From Variovorax paradoxus (GTDB lineage: Bacteria; Pseudomonadota; Gammaproteobacteria; Burkholderiales; Burkholderiaceae_C), in NCBI RefSeq assembly GCF_018614955.1, contig NZ_JAGGNV010000001.1, positions 1 through 64,000 of the forward strand: 64,000 nucleotides of DNA, given 5' to 3'. A program made the translations under genes and the position numbers. Shown in pieces: positions 8,167-17,267 of the stretch. Within the stretch, counting starts at the first letter, position 1. Each line of letters begins with the position of its first letter. Under the pieces are notes generated by a model that saw only the letters and a list, made by a program, of their open reading frames with translations, did not search any database and was not told where the DNA came from.

Positions 8167-9261
8167 CTAGGAAGCCAACCCGTCCACCGCCTGGAACATC
8201 GCCTGCCGCGCCTGGCTGATGACCTGCCCTCGCCAGGCATCCGTGTCCGTATAGAAGGTCTCCAGCATCTGCGACCGGATGGCCGCGGCCAGTTCGGCCG
8301 GCGCCTCCGGATGCTTGTGGAGCCAGTGATCCGCCCGCAGGGCCTGCGTCACTTCGAGCATGGACAAGGTGCCGTACTCGAGCGCGATCGAGGTGTGCTC
8401 GGCCTGCGGGCATTCGTCGTCGAGCGCATAGCACATCAAGCCGGTCAGGAAGGCGGAGGTGGACGAGCCGTCGTACATCGAGGTCACCGGCGCCGCCACC
8501 GTGCCCCACCAGGCATCGGCGCGCGTATAGGCGGCCTTGTCGTCCCTGCCGGCGAAGATGCGCTCGCCGATGCCGCTGGGGCCGAGGCCCGTGTGGAAAT
8601 CGATCCAGCCGATGCGCTGCGCGCCACCGGCGTGGGTGCGCAGCACTTCGCGCAAGGTCCTGTTGCTCCAGGTCGGCGCGTCGCCGCCGTAGAACAAGCC
8701 GTCGGCGAACTGGTACTGCCCGCGCGTCACGGCGGCCTGGTAGAAGCCCAGGCCCTCGCGTTCGATGAGGCTGCCGATCTCGGCCTGGTTGGCCGGCGTC
8801 GGCGGCCATTCTTCGGGCAGCAGCAGCGGATGCAGGCTGGCGTACGCCTCGTTGACGGGCCGCGGCTGCGAGAAGTCGAGGAAGTTGCGATTCAGGTCCA
8901 CGTTCTCGTGCGTCACGCGCCGGCTGTACGAAAAGCCGTGCGGGTTGAGCGCATGCACGTACAGCACAGCCACGCCCTGGTCGCGCGCCTTCTCGCGCCA
9001 CTCCGCGTCGTGCAGCGCGAAGGCCTGCACGCCGCTGCCGCAATGGCCCTCGACGCCATGGCAGGCGCTGCTCACGATCAACAGCTTCTCGGCCTTCGCT
9101 TCGCCGTCCAGCGCGATGTCCATCGCGAGCTCTTCGCCGTCGCGCCCCTTGAGGGGATGGACATGGGAGCGCACGGCCAGCCCGGCGCTCGCGCAGCCCT
9201 GCAGGAACTTCTGGCGCGCCTGGGCGTAGCGGGACGAAAAAGCCTCGCCGACGCCGATCAC
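8167..9261 (-). CDS. DUF2817 / M14-like metallopeptidase
   Basis: A 364-aa protein of the DUF2817 family, which has the zinc carboxypeptidase (M14) fold. HGVEG matches the HxxE zinc motif, WIDFHTGLG gives the third ligand, and LEYGT may hold the catalytic glutamate. RVTHENVDLNRNF resembles the M14 NxxxxNRN region. The start is GTG at 9261, overlapping the stop of the upstream M20 gene by 4 bases, so the two are coupled. This suggests sequential attack on a peptide or acyl-amino acid, though the substrate is not known. Confidence 0.8.
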   Translation of the reverse strand: MIGVGEAFSSRYAQARQKFLQGCASAGLAVRSHVHPLKGRDGEELAMDIALDGEAKAEKLLIVSSACHGVEGHCGSGVQAFALHDAEWREKARDQGVAVLYVHALNPHGFSYSRRVTHENVDLNRNFLDFSQPRPVNEAYASLHPLLLPEEWPPTPANQAEIGSLIEREGLGFYQAAVTRGQYQFADGLFYGGDAPTWSNRTLREVLRTHAGGAQRIGWIDFHTGLGPSGIGERIFAGRDDKAAYTRADAWWGTVAAPVTSMYDGSSTSAFLTGLMCYALDDECPQAEHTSIALEYGTLSMLEVTQALRADHWLHKHPEAPAELAAAIRSQMLETFYTDTDAWRGQVISQARQAMFQAVDGLAS

Positions 9262-10472
9262 GTCGAAGCCTCTTCAGGCGCCTTCGGGCTCTGGAGGAAC
9301 TCTTCGGCCAGCCGGACCCAGCAGGTCGCGCCCAGCGGAATCAGATCGTCGTTGAAGTCGTAGCTCGCGTTGTGCAGCATGCAGGGGCCGCCGCCGTGGT
9401 GCATGTCGCGGTGGCTGCCGTCGCCGTTGCCGATGAAGGCATAGGCGCCGGGCTTGGCCTGCAGCATGAAGGCGAAGTCCTCGGCCGTCATCGCGGGTTC
9501 CTGCACCAGCACGTTGTCCGCGCCGACGATGCCGGCCATCACGCGGCGCGCGAAGTTCGCCTCGTCGGCCGTGTTGATGGTCGGCGGGTAGTTGCGGTGG
9601 AAGCGGAACTCGCACTCGGCGTCGTGCGCCGCGCAGACGTGCTCGGCGATCTTCTGCATGCGGGCCTCGATCAGGTCGAGCACCTCCAGCGTGAAGGTGC
9701 GCACCGTGCCCTTGAGCTCGCAGCTGTCGGGAATCACGTTGTTGGCTTCGCCCGCGTGGATCATCGTGACCGAGATCACGCCTGCGTCGGTGGGCTTCTT
9801 GTTGCGCGTGATGATGGTCTGGAAGGCCTGCACCATTTCGCAGGCGATCGGAATCGGGTCGATGCCCGTGTGCGGCAGCGCCGCATGGCCGCCCTTGCCG
9901 CGGATGGTGATGGTGAACTCGTTGCTCGAAGCCATGGCCGGCCCCGGACTCACGGCGAACTGGCCGGCCTTCATGCCCGGCCAGTTGTGCATGCCGAACA
10001 CGGCCTCCATCGGGAACTGCTCGAAGAGACCTTCCTTGACCATCTCGCGCGCACCGCCGCCGCCTTCTTCGGCGGGCTGGAAGATCAGGTAGACGGTGCC
10101 GTCGAAGTTGCGGTGCTTCGCCAGGTGCTGCGCCGCCGCCAGCAGCATCGCCGTGTGGCCATCGTGGCCGCAGGCGTGCATTTTGCCGGGGTGCTTGCTG
10201 GCATGGGCGAAGGTGTTGAGCTCGGTGACCGGCAGCGCATCCATGTCGGCGCGCAGGCCGACGGCGCGCTTGCTGGTGCCGTTCTTGACGATGCCGACCA
10301 CGCCGGTGGCGCCGAGGCCGCGGTGGATCGGAATGCCCCACTCGGTGAGCTTGGCCGCCACCACGTCGGCGGTGCGCACTTCCTGGAAGCAGAGTTCGGG
10401 ATGGGCATGCAGGTCACGTCGAACCGCCGCGATGCCGGCCGCCTGGGTGACGAGGGAATCGATGAGTTTCAT
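9258..10472 (-). CDS. M20 amidohydrolase (hippurate hydrolase-like)
   Basis: A 404-aa member of the M20D group that removes an acyl group from N-acyl amino acids. Visible motifs are RRDLHAHPEL, RADMDALP, the metal-binding HACGHDGHTAMLL, PAEEGGGG with the catalytic glutamate, and MHNWPG. The central GKGGHAALPH belongs to the dimerisation domain. It is cytosolic and is the first gene of a pair with the DUF2817 peptidase. Hippurate itself as substrate is only one option; amide hydrolases of this group include indole-acetyl-amino acid hydrolases. Confidence 0.9.
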   Translation of the reverse strand: MKLIDSLVTQAAGIAAVRRDLHAHPELCFQEVRTADVVAAKLTEWGIPIHRGLGATGVVGIVKNGTSKRAVGLRADMDALPVTELNTFAHASKHPGKMHACGHDGHTAMLLAAAQHLAKHRNFDGTVYLIFQPAEEGGGGAREMVKEGLFEQFPMEAVFGMHNWPGMKAGQFAVSPGPAMASSNEFTITIRGKGGHAALPHTGIDPIPIACEMVQAFQTIITRNKKPTDAGVISVTMIHAGEANNVIPDSCELKGTVRTFTLEVLDLIEARMQKIAEHVCAAHDAECEFRFHRNYPPTINTADEANFARRVMAGIVGADNVLVQEPAMTAEDFAFMLQAKPGAYAFIGNGDGSHRDMHHGGGPCMLHNASYDFNDDLIPLGATCWVRLAEEFLQSPKAPEEAST

Positions 10473-10528
10473 GGGCACGAGTCTAGGCTTTGCGGGCAGT
10501 GCCCGCAAAGACCGTGCCGGCTCTGGAT

Positions 10529-11731
10529 TCAGCGGCCGGCTTCCTTCAGCCAGCTGCGGCGGGCTGCCAGCGCGGTGTCGGTGAAGTCGGTGAAAACGCC
10601 GTCGACGCCGAGCCGGTAGAAGGCCAGATACTCGTTGGCTGCATCCGCCTTGTAATCCGCTGCGAGCCGGCGCGACTCGGTGCGGAAGGTGAAGGGGTGC
10701 ACGAACAGGCCGGCCTTGTGCGCATCGGCCACCAGGCTGGTCGGCGCGGTGGAGGTGGCATCGGCATCGTTGACCTTGCCGTCGCGGTTGACGTCGACCG
10801 GCTTGCCGTCGGCGCCGACGGTGCCCTTGATGCTCACGATGTAGCGCTTCCACGGGCCGATGCCGTCGGCGTAGGTTTTGATCTCGGCCAGGCCCGCGGG
10901 CGTGACCATGACATCGAAGTTGCGCTTGTCGCCGGCCTTGGTCCACTCGTAGGGGCGGTCCACCGGCACCGCGTAGGTCATGGCGCCGGTCTTCATGTCG
11001 ATGCCGTCGCCGTCGATCAGCTGGATCAGCCGGGTCTTCAGGCCCTTGCTCTTCATGTACTTGAGGCTGCCGGGCTCGAAGGACTGCACCAGCACCGGCG
11101 CCGTGCGGCTGTTCCAACCCGAGGCCTCGAGCATGGCGATCAGCTTGTCTTCCATCGGCAGCCCGAGGTCGCGGAAGTAGGTCGGGTTCTTGGTCTCGGG
11201 ATAGATGCCGATGGTGCGGCCGGTCTCGCGCGACTTGGCCTTGGCCAGGTCGATCACCTCCTGGAAGGTCGGCACCTTGTACTGGCCGTTGAACTGCTGC
11301 GGCCGCTCGGCGTCGGTCGAGATGGCCCCGAGGCGCTTGATCTCTGCCAGCGTGAAGTCGTTGCTGAACCAGCCGGTCTGGGCTTCGCCATCGACCCGGA
11401 TGGTCTTCTTGCGCGCCGCGAATTCGGGGCGCTTGGCGACGTCGGTGCTGATCGCGAGGTTGGGGTCGTGGCGCGTGATCAGCACGCCGTCCTTGGTCGA
11501 CACCAGGTCCATCTCGATTATGTCGGCGCCGAGTTCGATCGCGCGCGCGTAGGCTTCCAGCGTTTCCTCCGGCAGATAGCCCGAGGCGCCGCGGTGCGCC
11601 ACCACCAGCGGCGGCTGGCCGTCGAGCGTGGGCAGCTTGCCCGAGGGGCCGGTGCCCGGCAGGCTGCAGGCGGCCAGGCCGAGGGCGGCGCTTGCGGCCA
11701 GTGCGGTCTTCGCGATCTTGAATTGCGTCAT
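10529..11731 (-). CDS. glpQ: Glycerophosphodiester phosphodiesterase, lipoprotein
   Basis: Hydrolyses deacylated phospholipids to glycerol 3-phosphate and an alcohol. The 400-aa product begins with a lipoprotein signal ending LGLAACS, so it should be anchored in the periplasm. The GDPD fold is clear: VVAHRGASGYLPEET (catalytic His-Arg), IIEMDLVSTKDGVLITRHDP (Glu, Asp and second His) and, near the C-terminus, GVDGVFTDF. An inserted stretch around residues 290-330 is rich in Asp and Gly (GADGKPVDVNRDGKVNDADA) and resembles a dockerin/EF-hand-like calcium loop. Confidence 0.92.
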   Translation of the reverse strand: MTQFKIAKTALAASAALGLAACSLPGTGPSGKLPTLDGQPPLVVAHRGASGYLPEETLEAYARAIELGADIIEMDLVSTKDGVLITRHDPNLAISTDVAKRPEFAARKKTIRVDGEAQTGWFSNDFTLAEIKRLGAISTDAERPQQFNGQYKVPTFQEVIDLAKAKSRETGRTIGIYPETKNPTYFRDLGLPMEDKLIAMLEASGWNSRTAPVLVQSFEPGSLKYMKSKGLKTRLIQLIDGDGIDMKTGAMTYAVPVDRPYEWTKAGDKRNFDVMVTPAGLAEIKTYADGIGPWKRYIVSIKGTVGADGKPVDVNRDGKVNDADATSTAPTSLVADAHKAGLFVHPFTFRTESRRLAADYKADAANEYLAFYRLGVDGVFTDFTDTALAARRSWLKEAGR

Positions 11732-11840
11732 GTGCTTCTTCTCCGTCCGGTTTGAAAAAAGAAGCGCAGCCTACTCGGTTGCGGTGACAGTTTCCCGGCG
11801 GCAGCGGCGGGTTGGCCGGACTTCCGGGACAATCGTCCGC

Positions 11841-13049
11841 ATGTCCTATGTGCTTTCCACCCGCAGCCTCGAACTCGCGCAAACGCTGGTGCGCATGAAC
11901 ACCGTGAGCACCAACAGCAACCTGGAGCTGATCGACTTCGCGCGCGACCACCTCGCCGGCCTGGGCGTGCGCAGCCGGCTCACCTACAACGCCGACAAGA
12001 CCAAGGCCAACCTGTTCGCCACGCTCGGCGCCGGCAGGAAGGCCGGCGTCATCGTTTCGGGCCATACCGACACCGTGCCCTGGGACGGCCAGGACTGGAG
12101 CGTCGACCCGCTCTCCGCCACCGTGCAGGACTGGCCGCAGGACGGCCACGACGGCGAGGCGGTGCATGCCGAGCCGCGCCTCTATGGCCGCGGGTCGGCC
12201 GACATGAAGAGCTTCATAGCGATCGCGCTGGCCAATGCCGAGCGCTTCATCGAGAGCGAGTCGCCCTTCGCGGTGCACTTCGCCTTCAGCTACGACGAGG
12301 AGGTGGGCTGCTTCGGCGTCAAGGAAATGATCGCCGACATGAAGGACCAAGGCATCAAGCCGCTGGCCTGCATCGTCGGCGAGCCGACCCTGATGGTGCC
12401 GGCCATCGCGCACAAGGGCGTCTACCGTTACCGCTGCTGCGTGCGCGGCAAGGAGGCGCATTCCTCGCTTACGCCGCAGTCGGTCAACGCGATCGAGATG
12501 GCGGCGCGCGTGGTCGGCAAGCTGCGCGACATGGCTGAGGGCTTCGAGCGCGACGAGCCGCGCTACGCCGGCTTCGACGTGCCCTTCAGCACCGCCAGCG
12601 TGGGCCAGTTCCATGGCGGCATCGCCGACAACGTGGTGCCGCGCGACGCCGAATTCCGCTACGAATTCCGCGACCTGCCCACCGCTGACGCGCAGCAGAT
12701 GCAGAAGGAGCTCCGCGGCTACGCGAGCCGCATCGAGGCCGGCATGAAGAAGATCGCGCCCGACGCCGGCTTCAGCTTCGAGACCATCTGCGAGATCCCG
12801 AGCTTCCTGACCACGGCGGAGGATCCCGTGACGCGCCTTGCCCAGCGCCTGGCCGGCGAACCGCGCACCACGTTGGTCGCCTTCGGTACCGAGGCCGGCA
12901 TCTTCAAGAACGCCGGCATCCCGACCGTGGTCTGCGGCCCCGGCAGCATCAATCAGGCGCACCAGCCCGACGAGTACGTGACGCTGGAGCAGCTGGCGCG
13001 CTGCGAGCAGTTCCTGCAGGGGCTCGCGACGACAAAGGAAATCCGCTGA
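11841..13049 (+). CDS. argE: Acetylornithine deacetylase
   Basis: An M20A peptidase-fold enzyme that releases acetate from N-acetylornithine in arginine synthesis, or a close homologue acting on another acyl-amino acid. Motifs are SGHTDTVPWDGQDW (metal His-Asp), GRGSADMKSF, the catalytic region SYDEEVGCFG, and GTEAGIF plus CGPGSINQAHQPDE near the C-terminus. Its 402 aa fit the family. argB, another arginine gene, is at 61.3 kb. The 3' end appears coupled to the DUF445 gene. Confidence 0.9.
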   Translation: MSYVLSTRSLELAQTLVRMNTVSTNSNLELIDFARDHLAGLGVRSRLTYNADKTKANLFATLGAGRKAGVIVSGHTDTVPWDGQDWSVDPLSATVQDWPQDGHDGEAVHAEPRLYGRGSADMKSFIAIALANAERFIESESPFAVHFAFSYDEEVGCFGVKEMIADMKDQGIKPLACIVGEPTLMVPAIAHKGVYRYRCCVRGKEAHSSLTPQSVNAIEMAARVVGKLRDMAEGFERDEPRYAGFDVPFSTASVGQFHGGIADNVVPRDAEFRYEFRDLPTADAQQMQKELRGYASRIEAGMKKIAPDAGFSFETICEIPSFLTTAEDPVTRLAQRLAGEPRTTLVAFGTEAGIFKNAGIPTVVCGPGSINQAHQPDEYVTLEQLARCEQFLQGLATTKEIR

Positions 13050-14269
13050 AGCGCGTCGCGCTCGGCCTGCTCTGCGCCGCCGCCCTGCTGTACGCGGCGG
13101 CGATCGCGCTCGAAGCGCGGCATCCTGCCTGGGGCTACGTCGCCGCCTTCGCCGAGGCCGCGATGATCGGCGCGATCGCCGACTGGTTCGCGGTGGTCGC
13201 GCTGTTCCGGCATCCGCTGGGGCTGCCGATCCCGCACACCGCGATCATCCCGGCCAACAAGGACCGCATCGGCGCCAAGCTCGCCGGCTTCATCTGCAAC
13301 AACTTCCTGAGCACGTCGCAGGTGCTGGCCAAGCTCGAGCAGCTCGATCCGGCCGCACGGCTGGCCCACTGGCTTTCCGGGCCCGAGCATGCGGCCAAGC
13401 TCGGCGAGCATCTGGTGGCTGCCGCGCGCTACGGGCTCAGCGCTTTCGACGATGCGCGCGTGCGCGACTTCCTCGGCCGCATCGCAACCGCAGGCCTGGC
13501 GCAAGTCGATATCTCGCGGCTGGCGGGCCAGGCGCTCGATGCGCTGACGGCGGACGGCCGGCACCAGGCGCTGCTCGACGACGTGCTGGCGCAGGTCGCC
13601 GGCGTGGTCGAAGGCGACGAAGTGCAGGAGCAGATCACCGAGGCGATCGCGCGCGAGATCAGGGCGCTGCGCTACGTGGGCCTGGACCAGGTCGCCGCCA
13701 AGCTGGCCACGCGCAAGATCGTGGCCGCCGTGGCGCGCACCATCGCGGAAATGGCGGCCGAGCCCGGGCATCCGCTGCGGCTGCGCTTCGATGTCTTCAT
13801 GCACGTCTTCATCGCGAAGCTCAAGACCGACCCCGAATTCCATCGCCGCGGCGAGGCCATCCGTGCGGAGCTGCAGGCGCATCCTGCGCTGGGCGACTAC
13901 CTGCATGGCCTGTGGGGCGAGCTGCTGGCCTGGCTGCACGACGACCTGGCGAAGACCGACTCGGGCATTCGCCAGCGCATCGTCGCGATGGCGGGTGCAC
14001 TGGGCGCGCGCCTTGCGGCCGACGAGGCGATGCGGCGCTGGATCAACGAGCAGGTCGTGGACGCGGCGCCGCGCGCGATCGAGCGCTACCGGGAGGACAT
14101 CCGGCGCTACATCGTCGAACGGGTCGAAGCGTGGAACGCGGACGAGATGACGCTCGAACTCGAACGCCACATCGGGCGGGATCTGCAGTTCATCCGGGTG
14201 AACGGGACGCTGGTGGGCGGATTGGTGGGATTGATCATTCACGCGCTGACGCAGGTGACGAGGGCTTAG
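13046..14269 (+). CDS. DUF445 family membrane-associated protein
   Basis: A YjiN-type DUF445 protein of unknown function. From the first ATG (13163) the product would begin MIGAIADWFAVVALFRHPLG and lack the hydrophobic N-terminal helix of this family. The frame is open upstream and encodes LKRVALGLLCAAALLYAAAIALEA then GYVAAFAEAA. The only start-like codon there is CTG at 13046, which overlaps the argE stop (CTGA) and follows AAAGGA at a suitable distance. I therefore place the start at CTG, giving 407 aa. A second hydrophobic segment near the C-terminus (LVGGLVGLIIHAL) suggests both ends are in the membrane. Confidence 0.8.
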   Translation: MKRVALGLLCAAALLYAAAIALEARHPAWGYVAAFAEAAMIGAIADWFAVVALFRHPLGLPIPHTAIIPANKDRIGAKLAGFICNNFLSTSQVLAKLEQLDPAARLAHWLSGPEHAAKLGEHLVAAARYGLSAFDDARVRDFLGRIATAGLAQVDISRLAGQALDALTADGRHQALLDDVLAQVAGVVEGDEVQEQITEAIAREIRALRYVGLDQVAAKLATRKIVAAVARTIAEMAAEPGHPLRLRFDVFMHVFIAKLKTDPEFHRRGEAIRAELQAHPALGDYLHGLWGELLAWLHDDLAKTDSGIRQRIVAMAGALGARLAADEAMRRWINEQVVDAAPRAIERYREDIRRYIVERVEAWNADEMTLELERHIGRDLQFIRVNGTLVGGLVGLIIHALTQVTRA

Positions 14270-15550
14270 TAGTCCGTTTCGGAAGTTCGCACACGTATTC
14301 TCAAGCGGCCAGCTTCAAGGGCTGGCTCTGCGCCCAACGATCACGCATGCGCGCGATCAAGGCATTGAGATCGGTGCGGGTGAATTTCCACTCGAACGGA
14401 CGTGCGACGCTCTCGAAGTAGCGCTCGAAGTTCGCCAGCCGCTGAGCGATCGCCTCCGAGCAAGGGAAGTCGTTCGGGGTCAGCACCCTGCGCTGCACGA
14501 TCGAGAAGTAGATTTCGATCTGATTGAGCCAACTGGCATGGACCGGTGCGTGGACCGGGACCAATCGGGAATGGGCTTGCGTGAGGCGCTGCACTGACGC
14601 CTGGTCTCGATGCGACGAGCCGTTGGCCATGACCCAGAACACGCGTCTTGCGCCGACGTAGGGCGGCTGGCTCATGACCTGATCGACGAGCCGTTCGAAG
14701 GGCGCGATGCCCGTGGTCGCGTCGCAGCGCCCGAACACCTTGGCGCGATGCACGTCCAACGCCGCCAAGTACGCCCAAGCGCCAGCGCGTTCGTACTCGT
14801 GCTCCAGGCGCATTGGCTTGCCCGGTTCGGTGGGCAGGCTCGGATGCATGCGCGGCTGCGCCTGGATACTGGTCTTCTCGTCGGTCGAGATGACGAACTC
14901 GTCCTTGCGCAGTGACTGCCCTTGCCAGCGCCGCTCGTACAGGTCCAGGATGCGGCCGGCCTTGGCCTGGAAGTGCGGGTCGCGCGCAAAGATCCAGCAT
15001 CGGTGCCGCCACGGGCGAATCGCGTCCTCGTGCAACCAACGCCAGACCGTGCTGTCGCTGATGCGCGCCACCAGGCCCGGAGCGCTGCGCGTGTCGCGCC
15101 ACGTCAGCGACGCTCAGGCGCGACAACGGCAAGCCCAAGGTGGCCGGCACTCGCAGGCGAGCGCCTTGATCTCAACCGTGACCTCTGGGGGGAAAGACCC
15201 GAGGGCGTCCCGGGCGGGCTCTCTCGTCGAGACCCGCCAATCGCTCTTTGAAGAAGCGCTGGCGCCACTGACTGACCACCTCGCGCCGGGCGTCCAGCCG
15301 CGCGGCGATCTCGTCGTTGTCCAAGCCGTTGGCGGCCATCAGAATCATCTTGGCTCGAACAACTTCGAAATACGGCAACGTATATCTGGTCGCACGACGA
15401 TTCAACTCGGCCGACTCGTCCAAAGACAACTCGATAGGGAACGGACTCTTCCTTGGCATATGCAACCCCTGGGCGAAGGGATCGCAACAAGATGCCATAC
15501 GCGGCCTAACTTATCAAGAATATACGTGGCCGTATTTACGAAACTGCCTA
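14270..15550. mobile_element. Decayed IS630-family insertion sequence
   Basis: The element is bounded by imperfect inverted repeats at 14270-14298 and 15522-15550 (about 22 of 29 positions match, sharing TAG..C.GTTTCG and CACGTAT). Both termini begin with TA, as expected for IS630/mariner elements that target TA. It inserted one base after the DUF445 stop and ends one base before the stop of the XRE-cupin gene. Its one transposase gene is broken, so it is probably immobile unless helped in trans. Confidence 0.78.
14301..15459 (-). pseudogene. IS630-family transposase, frameshifted
   Basis: Residues from the ATG at 15459 encode the helix-turn-helix half (MPRKSPFPIELSLDESAEL to RPGRPRVFPP). 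The remainder can be followed only by changing frame three times between about 15070 and 15200: an extra C in the CCCCCC run, a lost C after GCCTGCGAG, and an extra G in TCCGGGCCT. The DDE half (bases 15071-14301) reads well: STDEKTS has the first Asp and SWLNQIEIYFS the Glu. The second motif, normally V-D-N, is FWVMANGSSH with Ala in place of Asp. Loss of a catalytic residue plus three frameshifts shows decay, not programmed frameshifting. Confidence 0.85.
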
Positions 15551-15551
15551 C

Positions 15552-16223
15552 TTAGTCTCGCATCGTGAACACGATCGATAGATACGTCACCGGACCAGCT
15601 TCGATAGCCTCGATGCCATGCAATGCTGTGGCATCGAACTGCAGCGAGTCTCCTGGCCCCAGTTTCACCACCCTCGCACCGTAGCGGTAGGAGACTCGGC
15701 CTGAGAGAAGGTGCAGGAACTTCACGCCCGGGTGCTGGAAGGTGACGTAGGGCTCAGCCTCCGGCAGCAGCGTGACCAGATAAGGCTCGACGAACAGGTT
15801 GCCGGAGAGCTGATGGCCGAGCAGCTCGTAGCGGTAGCCGGCCACAGCACCGACCCGATCCACCAAGATGCCCCGCCCTGCGGGTACGTGCGAGAAATCG
15901 GTGCGGCTGGACTGGTCGCTGAAGAAGCGTGAGACGGGCACGCCCAGGCCGGTGGCGATGCGATCCAAGGTTTCGACGGAAGGGGACACGAGACCGCGCT
16001 CGATGCGGGAGAGCATGGAGCTCGAAACGCCAGCAGAGGAGGCCAGCTCGCCACCGGAAGCGCCAGAGGCGATCCGTAGGGCGCGTACTTGCTGGCCGAT
16101 GCGCGTTGCTGAACTGCTGCGCGAAGGTGGGGACACTCGGGGCAAGCGCGCGCGAAGCACTGACGCCGGCAGACGAAACGGCTGAGCGGTCGGGAACGGC
16201 GAGGCAAGTTGCTTATCGCCCAT
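15552..16223 (-). CDS. XRE-family regulator with C-terminal cupin
   Basis: A 223-aa transcription factor. A Ser/Pro/Arg-rich N-terminus precedes the helix-turn-helix (about residues 42-97, IGQQVRALRIASGASGGELASSAGVSSSMLSRIERG). A cupin effector domain follows (about 145-222, FLHLLSGRVSYRYGARVVKLGPGDSLQFDA). Such proteins often regulate a neighbouring transporter or amino-acid gene, but here the IS630 element abuts its 3' end, so the original partner may have been displaced. Its stop is directly next to the IS end. Confidence 0.85.
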   Translation of the reverse strand: MGDKQLASPFPTAQPFRLPASVLRARLPRVSPPSRSSSATRIGQQVRALRIASGASGGELASSAGVSSSMLSRIERGLVSPSVETLDRIATGLGVPVSRFFSDQSSRTDFSHVPAGRGILVDRVGAVAGYRYELLGHQLSGNLFVEPYLVTLLPEAEPYVTFQHPGVKFLHLLSGRVSYRYGARVVKLGPGDSLQFDATALHGIEAIEAGPVTYLSIVFTMRD

Positions 16224-16339
16224 GTGCTATTCAGCTTCCTTGCTGATCGTGGGGGCCAGGAAGAACATACATCCGCCTAGGACAGCCTGAGTTAAAGATA
16301 ACGTGGTTTTTATTATTTCAAACCCTGACGCTTCTGTCC

Positions 16340-16648
16340 ATGCAGAAGCGGACTACTCAGAGGGGACGACCGGCCGGTGCGACCACCTTTGAAGTCGCGC
16401 CAGCTCGTGCGTTTGGCGCTGTGATCCGCGCGCTACGGCTTGAAGATGGAGTAGCGCAAGAAGCCTTGGCTCATCGAGCAGGCATCGAGCGCTCGCATAT
16501 GGGGAAGATCGAGCGCGGCGAGCATATGCCGACCCTGGCGTTGATTTTGCGGCTCGCAAGGGCCCTTGGGCGAAGTGCAGGGGAGCTTCTTATGGAGACA
16601 GAAGCAAAGCTCGTTGAGAGGCCGCATGCTCCTAGAGCGGAATACTAG
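16340..16648 (+). CDS. Small XRE-family DNA-binding protein
   Basis: A 102-aa helix-turn-helix protein (about residues 24-85, FGAVIRALRLEDGVAQEALAHRAGIERSHMGKIERG), with a short basic N-terminus (MQKRTTQRGRPAG). Small XRE proteins of this kind are typical of mobile regions. It is divergent from the XRE-cupin gene across an AT-rich 116-bp gap (GTGGTTTTTATTATTTC) that probably holds both promoters. Nothing identifiable lies directly downstream except a palindrome and transposase debris. Confidence 0.75.
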   Translation: MQKRTTQRGRPAGATTFEVAPARAFGAVIRALRLEDGVAQEALAHRAGIERSHMGKIERGEHMPTLALILRLARALGRSAGELLMETEAKLVERPHAPRAEY

Positions 16649-16697
16649 TCCGCTGGCGATGCTTCACGGCTAGATGCCCACCGCCACATTCGTCTCG

Positions 16698-16748
16698 TCA
16701 CGTAGTTCTGCTCCCGCCGGACCATCCGGCGGGTAGCAAGTTACGTGA
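16698..16748. repeat. 51-bp two-level palindrome
   Basis: The inner stem CCCGCCGGA (16713-16721) and TCCGGCGGG (16725-16733) is perfect with a 3-base loop. It is extended by GCT/AGC and then by TCACGTA (16698-16704) with TACGTGA (16742-16748). There is no T-run, so it is not a simple terminator. It could be a recombination or transposon end structure, or a regulator site for the upstream XRE gene. Confidence 0.6.
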
Positions 16749-16818
16749 GGCAACGGGTCAGCGCGGGTAGCAAAATCCGATGAGTCAATGCGAGCGCTCG
16801 AAATAGTTGACGCCGGGC

Positions 16819-17190
16819 ATCCATCGCTCGCTCAAGGCCGAGGTGCTCAATGGGCGCAGCTTCATGGACCTGACTCAGGCCTAGGACGCCTTCGAGCACT
16901 GGCGCAGCGTGTACAGCCACGAGCGCCCGCACGAGGCGCTGGGCATGCAAACGCCAGCAGCGCGCTATCAAGTGAGCCCTCGGGCCTTGCCTGCCGCGCT
17001 GGCACCGATTGAATATGGACCCAATGACCGAGTGCTGACGGTGGGCTGGAACGGCTGGGTGTACTTCGAGGGTCGCAAGCTGCGCCTGTCCAGTGCCTTG
17101 CACAGGCTGCCTGTGGCGATGCGCTCGGACCTCAGGCAGATGGCTGCTTCATGCGGCTGGATCTGCGTAACGCCGCCACTCCAACCTGAG
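16819..17190 (+). pseudogene. C-terminal remnant of an IS481-type transposase
   Basis: The frame reads IHRSLKAEVLNGRSFMDLTQA, an in-frame TAG (16882-16884), then DAFEHWRSVYSHERPHEALGM and a tail ending near ALHRLPVAMRSDL. This is the last part of an integrase-core (IS481/IS3-like) transposase, including the final catalytic-helix region. The catalytic Asp residues and the DNA-binding half are missing. The sequence after it (about 17190-17240, GTCCCCGCACACCTGTTACCCAGGTCCCC) looks like the right end of such an element. Confidence 0.75.
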
Positions 17191-17267
17191 CATTCAAGGT
17201 GTTTACTATGTCCCCGCACACCTGTTACCCAGGTCCCCGATCCGTACAGCGAGACAAGGAAAGTGAG

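Noticed and set aside
9258..12962. 1234-aa open frame on minus
   Set aside because: Only its last third is the M20 enzyme; the rest is a shadow of the phosphodiesterase and argE genes in another frame.
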